A DNA stretch of 64,000 nucleotides. Origin: Cadophora sp. MPI-SDFR-AT-0126 (lineage: Eukaryota > Ascomycota > Leotiomycetes > Helotiales > Ploettnerulaceae). The stretch's first letter is position 1. Each line of letters starts with the position of its first letter. Positions 1 to 14,200 of the stretch are shown here, piece after piece. The position numbers and the translations under genes were made by a program. The stretch lies in the NCBI GenBank assembly GCA_020747065.1, contig JAGMVK010000003.1, positions 248,001 through 312,000 on the forward strand, written 5' to 3'. The notes below the pieces were generated by a model. The model worked only from the letters and a program-made list of their open reading frames with translations, had not been told where the DNA came from and did no database searches.

Positions 1-3000
1 GGCTGGTTCTGTAAGTGTGGTACTGTATCCTGTGTTTTGACATATGTACCGTTTTCATTTAGAGTGTGATCAGTTAGGAGACGCGACATGAGGAATGACA
101 GCACTGCCAGAAGTGACAACAGTCTAGATTGCCAATCCAGGAATGGTAGTGCTGGAGAACGTATAATATTCAGTTTTGCATCGAGATCATCAGCATGTGT
201 CATTTTGAACGGCTCTCTGGATTGACATTTTGACTGTGTCGTGGAAGGCAGAGACTCCACCCAAAAGTAGTGAATGCTCAGAAATCAGAGTGGTGACCTT
301 GTCCAAGCTTATTTAGGTTATTACGACGCGATTTATATGCTCGGAGAAAGCAATTGAGGACTGCAGTATGATGGGTGAATGGATTTGGAAGAGATTGTTG
401 GTGTTTCTATGTGGTTGAAGATGTTAAATCGACCAACGATAATGGACTTCTTCAAATATGGAAGAACCAATTGCTGGATATGTGGCCTGGAACGAGCCTG
501 GAAAAACAGTATTGATTGGATTCGCACCACTTCGTGACCCAAGTCTGAGTGGCTGTTTGATTTGGCATGCCTGAGAGGAGATGACTGATATAAAATGGCC
601 TCATGTGTCGGACGTCTTACTGAATCGCGGAAACACAGCCACGAAAGACAAGAAAAGTGCTTTTGTTGCCACAAGTGGATTGATCCGACAATCATACGTA
701 GCGGGTCTCGGTATTCATGGTTCCAAATTGAAACAGTCTCTTCAATGGCTTCGGATAGACTGCTTGCTTATTTCCCCTGTTGGCCTCAATTTGAGTTCGG
801 CAGGAGGCATCATTGCTACCAATTGCCGAGTTGATGTCGTCCTGGAATCGTAATGTATCTCCAAAAGCTGTCAGTGATCTGAGATAGGATGGGAAGGGAT
901 AGACACAAGCCCCGGTAGTAAGCTATACTTCAATTTGCTCTGAAGCAAGAGAATAGGTCGTTGCAAGAACAAGTATAGTTTTCTGATACTCTGGTCGACT
1001 CATGTTAGACAACGGTTTCTTGTTGTCAAAGATTCTGTGGACTTAGGTCACGAAAGCTAAGGGAACGTTATGTAGGGGTTCCATTCTTGCCACTAGATCT
1101 TATCGTATTGATCCGTTCTTGAGTGCACCTTCCAATTCCTCACAGATTTCGAGATTTGAATAAGAAGTGAATCGGCCATGGTTTCCAGAGACGCTAGTCA
1201 CTTTGCCTCTGGATTTACACTTGTATTAACGTCAGATGGAAAGCCAAGCAGATATAAATTGTGCTCACGATGTCTGATATTTCTCGGCAGAGCCCAAGCC
1301 TTTACAAGCAGAGGAATCCCTGAGAGCCAGATTTTGAGGTATACGAAGCGCATGGTACCTCTCCAGTACTTTTCCTCCCTTGGGACGAGTCGACACACTC
1401 ATGGTCGCGATTGGATCAAAACCTAAACGAATATGATTCTCATACTCATGAGTCGGGGCGCCAACAAAGAGAATAAGTGTTGTGATTTCTGATACTGTTG
1501 TCATGCTTTTGAGTTGAGCTTTTCGCGCGTGCTTGAGATCGCTATCTCATCTGTCGAGTCGGAAAAATATCATCAAAAGTAAATGGAACACGCCGCTGAG
1601 CTCTGCTTGAGGATATGTCTTGAATAGATTCTCTCGCTTTACTAGAACCGCCGTACCTCTTGTACGTTTTTTCCACCAGCGCTATCGAAGATGACTCCCA
1701 ATTAACAATTTGAACCCCCTTAAATACCAAGCACGGATGAACCGACTGAATGCAGAATACTATTATATGTATTCCCTGCGTACTTCGGCTTAGGCATAAG
1801 TTCAATGAGTACATTTCTTGCGACACGCTGGGAAGGGCGGGCTTAAGCGAGCGGAATGGCTTCAGAAGTAAACAACACAGTGAAGAAGCTTCAACAACGC
1901 AATATTAGTACCTTAGCTTTATTAATAGAAATGTTTTTAACAAGAATATCTATAATCTCAGCGTATCACATAAATTGAGCTAGTTCAAAGATGGTGGAAA
2001 TCAGCCCGGCATCTTCTGATGGTGAATTGCTGCCCGCTGGTTCTAGCACCACCAACTGTCCGACTTTCCATGTCTTTCTGGGCAAGTACTTGGAAGTGCA
2101 GAATTCTCTGAATGAACAGTGAAGGACTTTAGAATGAATTACTAGCCAGTCAATAGGCAATTTTAAAATTGGCAATATCCAAGAATGACAATCAAAGCTA
2201 AGCTGGCAGCAGAGGAGTGCAAGCTGACTCCCGGTATCCTTAGAAAAGAGGATCGGATAAGCATTTTTCGGCTATAAGTAAGGTCGGCTTGGGGTTCCCA
2301 TTCTCGCGATGGCATGAGACTTCCTGATAATCAGCTCTAAGATAGACACAGGAGCTGGATCGAACGCTCGGTAGGTCATCCAACCCTTCTTTGAATAGAA
2401 AGCTCGATGGTGTGAGAATTGAGATATAATGCATTTATATAGAGGAATTGAATTTTTCCTAAACCCTCTTTTTTCCTTCTGAGTGGGCTTAAGCAAGACA
2501 TGAAATATCACCTTGAAGACCCTAGCAATTTGATGCGGTTAAACCGTTGGATCTAACCTGTCGGCTGAGAATATACCCGCCCGGAGAGAGATGATGATCG
2601 ATACTCTATAATAATGTCGGGGAACGTCCAAGGATATTCAAGAGGGCCACACTATCGAGAAAAACTACCCATGAGATGTGGAAAGTGGCTCGGATTGCTC
2701 ATCACTTCTGGAACTCATTTTCTCACAAGGAGTATACTACTGTTCTACTCGGGTTGATAAACACCGCAAGCATATTTGCCTAAGATCACTCCATGATGTT
2801 GAAGCTGATTGTCGCTCACCTGTCATTAATTGATAACCTAAAGGCAGGCGACAGCAATCGCAATCCATGGAAGGATCGAGGTGAGGGTTATCAAAACCTC
2901 AATGTTCCGGTCTTACCTCTTGAAATATACAATCTTTAGAGTTTTGAAACTTCAAACCACTAGTTGACATCGTCCCCTAGAAATCTTCGGCGATATTCTT

Positions 3001-4448
3001 TGCTACTCTATATCGTAACTGTTGGTGTGCTTGGATAAATCTATAGGTAGTCGCCAGCATGTGAGATAAATTCAAGTTTCAGCTACGCCATCGAAAGGGA
3101 TCGACTTCTAGTGAATGTAAAACAATAGAATCCGATGGCTGCTCGAAGACATATCAGAAGCGTTATTTGCCCAGGAGTACATCCCTGCTAGGCGAATTCT
3201 TTAAAAGGTCTATAAAAGTGCACTGCTCAACATCGACAGACTATCAATGAGAAGACATTGACCATGCCATAGGTGTATGTGCTCGATGTCGAGCCATTCG
3301 AGTGTAGCACCGAGGCACGAAAATTTCGCTGTTCTGAATTTACCAGTTTGAATCGTTACTTTGAGTGATGTAGAAATTGAAGCAATGCAGAAGATAGTCT
3401 GAGCTATATCGATATGTAAACTAAATGAAATGATAAGAATAACAACAAAGTCGTACATGACAGCACCAATAGATGTTAATAGTCATCAAGTGATGATATG
3501 GAGGCTTTGATGGTGAAGAATCTTGTCAATTGTAGCAGGGATAGCTCCATTTGCTTGTCCACTCGATCGTCCCAAGCCTGGCCAGAAATGGCAAACTTAT
3601 ATTTTTCCATCATCTCCTCCCTGAAACGTGTGGAACTTTCTGGTCAATATGCTTCTCTGAAAGCGTGGGGTAGATTGGATACTCTTCTTGAAGCAAGAGA
3701 AGATTAGTGCAAATGGAGATATAGAGATGCAACGAAGGTTGTGTCGCCGATGGCTCATGACTTCTAGCCCACGACTTGACGTCGCCTGTCACCTTTGGAT
3801 TTCACAAGAGCTCTTAGATATTGATAGATCTGATTGAGAAGGTACATTCGATTGAGAGATGAAGAGGCAAGTGGCTTCTGAGAAAACATGCATAGACTTG
3901 AAGGGATTACAAGGACGAATCGATACAAGCAGAGGATTAGACACTATCCCCAGCAGAAACTGGATGCCGAATGGCCACAACTGAGAATCACAGATTTTAC
4001 ATAGGTGGGGCAGATAGAAGAAGATGGAATGGATCTGTGTTTGCTTGTAGTATTCTCAGAAGAATCAAATAGATCAAGGCCGTATATTCCCGCCTTGAAT
4101 TCTTTAAATGACAACAGAAGGGAGGTTGACCATGAGTGAACAACTGCCGCTGGGACATGCAAGACTTTCAAGATGACCTGTACTAGGATAGACGTAAGGT
4201 ATTGCGTCCTACAAGTTGCCACGGAGTCTCCACCTCATTATAATATCGTGGATAATGAATGACTTTGCCTCCCTGACTTGAGACTTTCTGATTGTAGTTC
4301 CGGGGCCCACGCTGACCAGAACAGAACCCAATACAAATGCGGCACAGGGAATGGGCTGGGTTGAGAAGTAGATTTTGTACACATCTCTAGTATTGATACA
4401 TTCTCCCTTTCCGTATACATCATACATTCCACGATCATCCACGGCCGC
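1..4448. other. gene-poor left flank
   Basis: I see no supportable gene in this 4.4 kb stretch. Open frames are short (under about 120 codons), occur on both strands without coding-like composition, and show no recognisable domain or plausible splice chain. The base composition looks more AT-rich than the Midasin gene to the right. It may be decayed intergenic DNA, but I found no clear transposon, tandem array or terminal repeat. The last few hundred bases are probably the 3' untranslated region of the bL12m gene. Confidence 0.5.
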
Positions 4449-5057
4449 TTATTCCATGACTACCACACCACCCAACTCCTTCAATGCAGCCACAATCTTC
4501 TCAGCCTCCTCCTTCGGTACGCCCTCCTTCATCAACTTTGGTGCACTCTCCACAAACTTCTTGCTGTCCACCAAACTCAGACCCAACATGCTCTTGACCT
4601 CCTTGATGATCTTCGGCTTCGAACCGGCATCGAAAGACATCAGCTTGAGGTTGAAAAGTGTCTTTTCCTGCTGCACTGGGGCGGCTTCCTCCTCCTCAAC
4701 TGGCGCAGCAGCTGGTGCTGCTGGTCCGGCAGCAAATCCTCCCATTGGCATATCAGGGATGTTAAGTCGAGACTAGAAATCGAATCATTAGCAAAATATC
4801 TCCCTGGACTTCAGAACATCGCAAATCCATACCTTCAAGCTCGCCACCAAATCTGCCGTCTCCAACAATGTCAATTGACTGATCTGGTCCACAATTCCCG
4901 AGATCTTGGGGTTTGCAGCAGCTGTTTCCGTCGATGCCCATCTTTTCGCTGGAGTATGCCTCCTTTGTGCCACAGCCGCCGAAGAAAGTCGTAGGGAGGA
5001 TGAGGATCGCAGAGAGCGGACGCAGCTTCGAGCTGCAGACTGGCAGGATAACGACAT
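4449..5057 (-). CDS. MRPL12: mitochondrial large-subunit ribosomal protein bL12m
   Basis: Two exons (5057-4833 and 4772-4449) separated by a 60 bp GT-AG intron (4773-4832, phase 0) give 182 residues. The start at 5057 opens an Arg/Ser-rich, acid-free leader (residues 1 to about 40, ending near KRWAST), typical of a mitochondrial presequence. An in-frame ATG at 5255 would add 66 residues that do not resemble a presequence. Next comes the L12 N-terminal dimerisation segment (about 48-80, ISQLTLLETADLV), an Ala/Pro/Glu hinge, and the C-terminal domain (about 110-182) with the family signatures EVKSMLGLSLVDSKKFVE and KEEAEKIVAALKELGG. In the family this protein forms the flexible stalk of the mitoribosome that recruits translation factors. 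It diverges from the Midasin gene across 238 bp. Confidence 0.95.
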
Positions 5058-5169
5058 GGTGGGTGGAGGTGTGAGGTGTTGTGGGAGAACTGGACTCGTG
5101 AGGTTCAAAAATGTATTTGGGAGATTTCGCGATGGTTGATCTTTCTGCCAGCCTGCCAAGACTTGAAAT

Positions 5170-5219
5170 ACGCTAAATATATTTAGCGTGCGGCCGCTTG
5201 GATGCTTTATCGCGATAAA
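5170..5219. promoter_or_regulatory. palindrome cluster in the bL12m/Midasin divergent promoter
   Basis: Three perfect palindromes lie side by side between the two divergent starts: a 20 bp one at 5170-5189 (half-site ACGCTAAATA), the 8 bp GCGGCCGC at 5190-5197, and a 14 bp one at 5206-5219 (half-site TTTATCG). They sit 77 to 126 bp upstream of the Midasin ATG. Symmetric elements suit a promoter read in both directions. No known factor is assigned; function is inferred from position and symmetry only. Confidence 0.45.
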
Positions 5220-5295
5220 AAAAAAGTTCTGGATAGTGAGGCAAGAATACCGCAAACCTCACGAAGGTTGCGAATTTCCCGCACAACTACACGAA

Positions 5296-8200
5296 ATGGA
5301 TAACGACGGGCAGAACAGAGATATGGTGAAGGTAGTGGATAATGAGGAAAGATTGAACGATTTACCTGCGGAAGTTCTGGACATTATTCGACTCCAAAAC
5401 TCCCCGCGATTCCTCGATGCGCTTGCGATTGCTGCACTTAAACCCGAATTGACACTCCAACTTTTCACGAGATATGAGGACATATTTGCGGATACATCTG
5501 CGAGATGGATAGAAAGAGAGAGAGAAGGGACACAGAATATTGGAGTAATTGGAGCTTTTGCGCGGATTCTACCTCTTGCGCCGCATCTCTCGACTTTCTT
5601 GGAGAAATACTTGAAGAGCACCTCGAAGCCTGGACACGATAGAGAAGATGCTAGGATTCAGTGTTTATGGGAGGAAGATAATGTATTGACTGTTCTGGAA
5701 CTTCAAAGAATACTCTTTGCGACTTTGAGACTGCTCAATTTCAATAGCAATGCTTTCTCGAAAACGATTGCGACCTCGAATATCCAGCAGTACCTCAAGC
5801 ATGCAGACAGATGTGTACGATACTTGGCGGTGCGAATATTCTGTCAGCTATGTTCGGCTTCGGAGTCGAAATTAGAGGCCATGATTGAGGAACATCTGGG
5901 AAAGTCTGAGGCTGTGATGGGTGACTTTGATGGGAAGATGGTTGATTATGGATTCTTGACTCTGTTTGAAGAAAAGCGGCTGAGAGATGCTGCCAAAATC
6001 TTGCATCAGAACTCCAACCTTGTATCGCCAGACTTACAAAATCTTTCGGCATTGGTGGTTCGATACACAAGCACTTTACTCCCTCGGCCAAATGGACCTC
6101 CATCTCAGTCTTCCACCATGGTCAAAACAACGACTACGTCGAAAAATATGGAGACATTTGCCAAATCACTTCTGTCTGATTCGCCCATACTTCTGCATGG
6201 ATTGGCTGGGTCAGGGAAGACATCATTAGTCAATGACTTCGCGAGAGAACTCGGCATGGACTCGAATATGGTGACGCTTCATTTGAACGAGCAGACCGAT
6301 GCCAAGATGTTAATTGGGATGTATGCCAGTGGGTCAAAACCAGGTTCCTTCACATGGCGAGCTGGTGTCTTGACGACTGCAGTTCGAGAAGGACGTTGGG
6401 TGTTCATTGAGGACCTCGACCGAGCACCAAACGAAGTAATCAGTGTTATTTTACCACTCATCGAGCGCGGAGAATTGTTGATTCCTAGCCGAGGAGAGAC
6501 CATCAAAGCAGGACGTGGATTCAGACTCCTAGCTAGCATCCGGACATCACTAAGTGTCACTGGGCATGAAAACCCACCCGCTTTGCATATGCTCGGAGCT
6601 CGTCTGTGGCAGCGAGTAGCTGTACAGATGCCAAGCCAAGAAGAGTTTACGCAGATCATCGACGGCACATACCCACTTCTACATGAATTCCTCCCTGGTA
6701 TAATAAGTGTATACGATAGATTGTACACATTATCGCAGAAACCTTCGTTTGCTTCTAGAAGTCGCACCTCACTAGGACGACCAATCAGCCCTCGTGATCT
6801 TCTGAAGTGGTGTCGACGATTGGATGGTGTTCTCAAAGCAGCTGGGTCTCAGACTGGAGACGAGCCTATCACTGATGCTATCAAGTATGAAATGTTTCTC
6901 GAGGCTACAGACTGTTTTGCTGGTAGTCTGCAGTCAGACGATACTCGTAAGACAGTCGTTTCTGCCATTGCTGAAGAGATGCACATCGATCCCCAAAGAG
7001 TCGACCATTTCCTGACGTCCCATATTCCAAGGTATCAAGATGGCGAGACGGAGCTGACGGTCGGAAGAGTTCGGTTGCAAAAACGTCCAGTAAACCGTAT
7101 TTCGAAGCCAGCAAAGAAGCCAAGACCATTCGCCAATACCACTCATGCCAAGCGGTTGTTGGAACAAGTAGGTGTGGCTGTGAAGATGATGGAACCAGTC
7201 TTACTTGTGGGAGAAACTGGTATTGGAAAGACCACCGTTGTCCAACAGCTCGCGGACTCCTTGGGCTACAAACTTACTGCAGTCAATCTGTCCCAACAGA
7301 GTGAAGTTGGTGACTTGTTGGGTGGATTCAAGCCTGTCAACATTCGCAGACTTGCAATACCACTCAAGGATGAATTTGATGACTTGTTCGCCGCAACGGG
7401 GATCTCAGCGACGAAGAATCAGAAGTACCTCGAGTCACTCGGAAAGTGCGTTGCCAAGAGCCAATGGAGCAAGGCTAGCAAGCTTTGGCGGGAGGCACCC
7501 AAGATGTTTGACAAAATCGTTTCCGAGTTGAAGAAAAAAGAGGTAGCGAACGGGCGACCCGTAGAGCAGCCTACGAAACGTCGGAAAACCGAGTCCAGAC
7601 TTCAATCTTTACTCCAGCTGAAACCGCGGTGGGAAAGATTTACACAAAATTTGGCACAGTTTGACATCCAATTGTCTGGCGGATCAAAAGGTTTCGCTTT
7701 CACATTTGTTGAGGGCAACATCGTGAAGGCTGCTCGAAATGGTGACTGGGTGCTTCTCGACGAGATCAATCTTGCTTCTCCCGACACCCTGGAAAGTATT
7801 GCTGACCTACTGCACCATGGATCTGGTGGCTCACCTTCGATCCTGCTCTCAGAGACTGGCGAGATCGAACGAGTGAAAGCACATCCTAATTTTCGTATTT
7901 TCGGTGCAATGAACCCTGCAACTGATGTCGGAAAGCGAGATCTGCCTATGGGTTTGCGGTCACGGTTTACCGAAATATACGTCGAGAGTCCAGACAGAAA
8001 TTTGGATGATCTTCTAGGCGTCATCCAGGCCTACTTGAAGGGGAACAGTAGCAATGACGAGAAGGCTGCCCATGATGTTGCGCGATTATACCTCAACACC
8101 AAGCGACTTGCCGATGACAAGAGACTTGTGGATGGCGCCAATCAAGTGCCGCATTTCAGTCTACGAACCCTCACCCGTGTTCTGAGCTATGTTGTTGAGA

Positions 8201-11200
8201 TTGCCCCTTCCTATGGACTGCGAAGAGCCTTGTACGAAGGATTTGCCATGGGTTTTCTCACTCTTCTTGATAGAGAATCCGAAAAGCTACTGATGCCTCT
8301 CATTGACCATCACTTATTGAGTACCCACGGCAATGCTCGTGCACTTCTCGCGCAAACACCTCGTCGACTCGATGATGGAAAACAATACAAGGCATTCATG
8401 AACAAGAAGAGAGATCGTCAATACTGGATGCTTCAAGGTTCAGAAGTCCCTCAAGAGCAGACCCACTACATCAAGACGCCGTCCGTGGAGCGAAACATGC
8501 TGAACTTGGTTAGAGCTACTTCCACCCGACGATTCCCAGTTCTTGTACAAGGACCAACATCATCTGGAAAGACGAGTATGATTGAGTATCTAGCGAAATA
8601 CAGCGGCAACAAGTTCGTCAGAATCAATAACCACGAACATACCGACTTACAAGAGTATCTGGGAACCTATGTCTCAGGCGCTGATGGCCAGCTCCGTTTC
8701 CAAGAAGGTCTCCTTGTTCAAGCTCTCCGCCAAGGCCATTGGATTGTCCTCGATGAATTGAACTTGGCTCCCACAGATGTTCTCGAGGCTCTGAACCGCT
8801 TACTTGATGACAATCGCGAACTTCTCATTCCAGAAACCCAAGAAATTGTTCGACCTCATGAGAACTTCATGCTCTTTGCGACCCAAAATCCTCCAGGACT
8901 TTATGGTGGCCGAAAAACGCTCTCACGTGCATTTCGGAATCGTTTCCTTGAACTGCATTTTGACGATATTCCCCAGGATGAACTTCAGCAGATTTTGGAG
9001 TACCGCAGCCAGAAAGTTGCGCCTTCGGATTGCAAGCGAATCGTAGATGTCTATAAAGAGCTATCCACCCTGCGCCAATCAAGCAGGCTTTTCGAACAAA
9101 AAGAGAGTTTCGCAACGCTGAGAGATCTGTTCCGTTGGGCTCTCCGAGATGCAGATAATCGCGAGCAGTTGGCTGCGAATGGATACATGCTTCTGGCAGA
9201 GCGTGTTCGAAATCCAGCCGAGAGAACAGCTGTCAAGGAGGTCATTGAGAAGGTTATGAGAGTCAAGATCGATCCCACTGTTCTCTACGGAGCTGACTTC
9301 TCGCCTGAAATGAAAGCATACAGCGAGACTTCAAATTCCCAGGGCGTTGTGTGGACCCAAGCCATGCGACGATTGTACGTCCTGGTCGCCAATGCTCTCC
9401 GGAACAACGAACCTGTTTTACTTGTTGGCGAGACTGGTTGTGGGAAAACTACAGTCTGTCAGATGCTTGCGGAGGCTTTTGGCAAGGAACTTCATATTGT
9501 CAACGCTCATCAAAATACTGAGACTGGAGATCTCATTGGCGCTCAGAGACCTGTCAGAAATCGAGCTGTTATCTTGGAGCAACTCGAGCAGGATCTGCTC
9601 ACAGCCTGTCGAGACCAAGGCGTACAAGTGGCTGAACATATGGATGTCGATACTTTGATGTTGACTTATCGCTCATTGCCTCCATCGTCGGCCATGCTCA
9701 TTCCGGAAGAATTGCGCCAACGAATCGAGCTCAATCAAGGAAAGGCTAAAGCTCTATTCGAATGGTCAGATGGTAGCTTGGTGCAAGCATTGAAGGAGGG
9801 CCAGTTCTTCTTACTGGATGAAATCTCTCTCGCAGATGACTCCGTTCTTGAGCGATTGAACTCTGTGCTCGAGACCCAACGCACAATCCTCCTCGCTGAG
9901 AAGGGTGTTGACAACTCTTTCGTCCAGGCAGCCGACGGTTTCCAATTCTTTGCAACTATGAATCCTGGCGGTGATTATGGAAAGCGAGAATTGTCACCAG
10001 CACTTCGAAATCGTTTCACTGAGATCTGGGTTCCTTCGTTGTCTGAACACGAAGATGTTTTCCAAATCGTGGAGGCCAAGCTGAACGACAACCTCAAGCA
10101 TCTTTCCAAGGCCATGGTACATTTTGCGGAATGGTTTGGCGAGAACTATCGATCGTCCTCTTCGACATCAATCTCCGTTCGTGATGTGCTTGCGTGGGTC
10201 AAGTTCATGAATGGCTCTAGCTCGACGGATCCATACTTTGCTGTCTTACATGGTGCTGCAATGGTGTACATTGACACTCTTGGTGCCAACCCAGCTGCCC
10301 TGCTAGCTATCAGCCCCGAAAACATCGTTGAAGAGCGGAAGAAATGCTTGGCGCAACTGAGCAGTCTCTTACAGCACGACATCAATCCAATATATTTCAA
10401 GCCCATCGATCTTGTCAACGGCGATGATGTCTTGGCTATAGGAGATTTCTCGGTTTCAAAGCAGTCTGGCTCAAACTCCGATCCAGGATTTGCATTCAAC
10501 GCGCCAACAACCACATTGAATGCCATGAGGGTTATCCGAGCTTTGCAGGTCCAGAAACCCATCCTGATTGAGGGAAGTCCTGGTGTAGGAAAGACCACAT
10601 TAATTGCTGCCCTCGCTCGCGCTTGCAATCGGCCACTAACCCGTATTAATCTTTCTGAGCAGACGGATCTCATGGACTTGTTTGGATCCGACGTTCCCGT
10701 CGAGGGTGCCGAAGCTGGCCACTTCGCATGGCGAGATGCACCATTCCTCCAAGCAATGCAAAATGGCGAATGGGTTCTATTAGATGAGATGAACCTTGCG
10801 TCACAGTCAGTGCTCGAGGGACTGAACGCCTGTCTTGATCACCGTGGTGAAGTCTACATTTCTGAACTCGATCAGACTTTCAAGCGCCATCCTAACTTCT
10901 CTGTCTTCGCCGCACAGAATCCCCATCATCAAGGAGGCGGCAGAAAAGGATTGCCTAGTTCATTTGTCAACCGATTTACGGTCGTGTACGCTGATGTGTT
11001 TAGAGACGAAGATCTCCGGCTGATCTGCAAGCACAACTTCCCAGCTATGCCAAACGAGATAGTCAACACGATCATCGCGTTTGTCTCTCGTCTTGAGCAA
11101 GAGATCGTACACCGACGACAGTTTGGATCCCAAGGTGGCCCATGGGAGTTCAATCTTCGAGATATTCTTCGTTGGCTACAACTTCTTGGATCTTCAGCTC

Positions 11201-14200
11201 CACTGCTCTCAGCTGCCGCACCATCCGATTTCCTGAATCTAATCATTCGACAGCGTTTCAGAACTACCAAAGACCGACAAGAAGTCGACAGAATATTCGC
11301 ACAGGTTTTCTGTACCAATGTTCCTTTCCGCCATTTCTTTCATAATACGAGCGCCGCTGCTTACCAGGTTGGTCTTGCTTATATGGAACGAGATGTGCTC
11401 ATTCAACGACTTCCATTTCCAGCAATTGACCCTATCAACCGCCTCCCGGAGATAGAATCTGTTATGATCTGTATTCAGCAAAACTTACCATGTATTCTGG
11501 TTGGTCCATCAGGATCCGGCAAGACGACAATCATTGAGCATATCGCTGCCATGAGTGGAAAGTCCCTCATAGTCTTCCCCTTGAACGCTGACATCGATAC
11601 TATGGATCTCGTTGGTGGCTTTGAACAGGTCGATCCACAAAGAGCCGCGAGTACCTTCCTCTCGGAAATGAAAGACTTCATCAACAACAAGATTTTGTCA
11701 TCCCTTCCCGGCCCAGTTCCTGCAGAAGCACTTACACTCCTCGAACTACTCAACCTTCCCAGCCAAGTATCGCCATCATACTTTGCTTCGCTCGCCGAGA
11801 ACCTCCTCTTACTCCAAACCATAACCTCCCTTCCCGCCTTCGGCACCCTAGCAGCAACCTGCACCGATTTCACTTCCCGGCCCATGACTGTTGAAAATGC
11901 ACGCTTCGAATGGGTCGACGGTGTCCTTGTCAAAGCCCTCGAACAAGGTTCCTGGCTCGTTCTCGACAACGCAAACCTTTGCAGTGCATCTGTTCTCGAT
12001 CGCCTTAACTCGCTTCTCGAACCTAACGGCTTCCTGAGCATCAATGAACATTGTGGCCCTGATGGCGAGCCAAAGGTTGTCAAGCAGCACCCAGAATTCA
12101 GAATATTTTTGACGATGGACGCAAGATTTGGGGAATTGTCGAGGGCTATGAGGAATAGAGCTGTGGAGATATTCATTGAGCCTTTGAATGAGGATGCGCC
12201 TGAGATGGGTGTGGTCGGTGTCAAGCATGAGTCTGTTATGCGAAGACTCCGAAATTTGGCAAAAGCTCTGGAGACTGATTATAAAGATCCTGAGAAGTCT
12301 CGTTTGTTATGCGCTGCGGCTTTGGACAACCTCTCGTGGTCCGACATGCCACTCCTGTCTCGATTTGTGGACGCATTTCACACGAGCATTGACTTTACTG
12401 CCCTTTGCGAATCTTACAACGACATATATCAAGGTTCTACAAATCAGCGACTAAGAGCAGCCATTGGTGGTCTTCTCAGCGAAGTCGCAATGACGAACAA
12501 GCTGGCTGTGGACAGCTTTCGAGATACGCAGATCATCCACCCACTCCAGAACTCCCCACTGGTTGCTCTTTCCGCCAAGACTTCCGATGCCGAATATGCG
12601 TATTGGCTCGGTGCGGTATTTGACCTCATTCTTGAGATCAATGCCGCAAGTAAAGCTCGATTTGCACAGGAAGTCGATCTGGAAGCCTTGAAACCGAGCA
12701 AGATGAACAGATTACAGCGGTCGCTCGTCAAAGGTCGAGTCTCGGCTGTGACGAAGGATTCTACAGTCAATGTATCGGCGTTCTTGCAGAACACTCTGAT
12801 GGCACTGGCAGCATACCTACAGAGCCATACTGGCTCTAATGACAGCTGGAAAGTTCAGCAGCAGGCATTTAAGTCATTGCTCCGTTATTGGTGGAATACT
12901 TTCCAGCTTGCCACTTCCCGGACATTCGAAGAATCAACATTCCAAGCTCATCTCGCCATCGGTGCTGACCTTCTCCATGGACTCTCCGCCGCCGTTCAAT
13001 TATCGGACTCGCCAATCACATTTTTTAGCCAGAGCCTCCAAAAAGATTTCTCATCAGGCTTCAAGCTAACCACTGGACTCAGCATGGAACTCCTCTGGCG
13101 CCAGTTCCGACCCACTGTCATCCCAAATCTCAGCGTCATGCAAACACTCGCGGAGATGCAGCAACTAGCTCTGCGCTTCGATGCTTTGAGATGGAGCGCC
13201 TCCATATCCGTCTCCGACTTAGGACATATCATGAGCTCTCTTGTCAAGGCGTACAAACTCATCTTAACGAGCGATGTTGATGGATCGAGTCTCGTCTCAA
13301 CTTTAAAGTCGGAAATGAAGAATCTCGAGAAGAGCGTTGGTGGTGAAGAAGATGGTGCTACACCATTCTTTACATCACAGTTCGAAGCATTGAGGCAATT
13401 CTGCGTGTTGGATGTCTTGAAGTCCGGGTCTGTGGACGAATCGGTTGGTGATGTCGATACTGTGATTCTTGCGAATCATCCTACGACTTCTGAGATGCAC
13501 TTTGCGAGCTCTACGTCGACCTCCAGAAGTCTTCAGGCTATTGACTACCTTTTAGGCACGAACCAGACATTGCAGCCTGTCAGCGATTCGTTTTCCATTG
13601 ATATGCTGAAGAAGTTGAATGCATTCGGAGAGGTGGATCTCAAGTCCTTGAAGCTGTTCGAGAATGAGCTACCAATCATCGGTCAGAAGCTGGCTCTATC
13701 AAGCGCGACACTGTCTAGAGATCAAGTCGTTGATCTCAATGGTGTGCTCTCGACTTTGTTGTTTTCGGTCGTTTCTGTGCACGGTTCCGGTACCGAGTTC
13801 CCTTTCCTGTCGTGGTGCCAATCGGTACATTCGTCTATCGAACCAGCTCTTATTGACCTCTCTTTATCCAATCCAAGCATTTCCCAGGAGCTCCTTACAC
13901 CAAATACTCCGACCCAACTCAGAGAAGTCATTATCAAGAGTTTCGCCCCTGCGAGTGTTGCAATTCTGGCCTCACGATCACAGCCAGATCTCCGATTACA
14001 ATTTTCCTCTCTAGCATGGATCCATTTCGCAATCGGATGCATCACTCTGTACGTCCCCGATCGAGCCTTCGACCCAGACAAGAGACAACGACTCGAGCGC
14101 CAAAGACATTCCGACCACCGCGCAGAGATACAAGCCAAGCTCGCTGCGTCGCGACAGTTCGAACGCTTGTTTTCAGGTCAAGAATCAAACCTGCGATGCC

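Noticed and set aside
1..4448. Possible RIP-mutated transposon remnant in the AT-richer left flank
   Set aside because: I could not find transposase-like fragments, terminal repeats or an internal duplicate; a CpA/TpA dinucleotide index and a repeat search would be needed.
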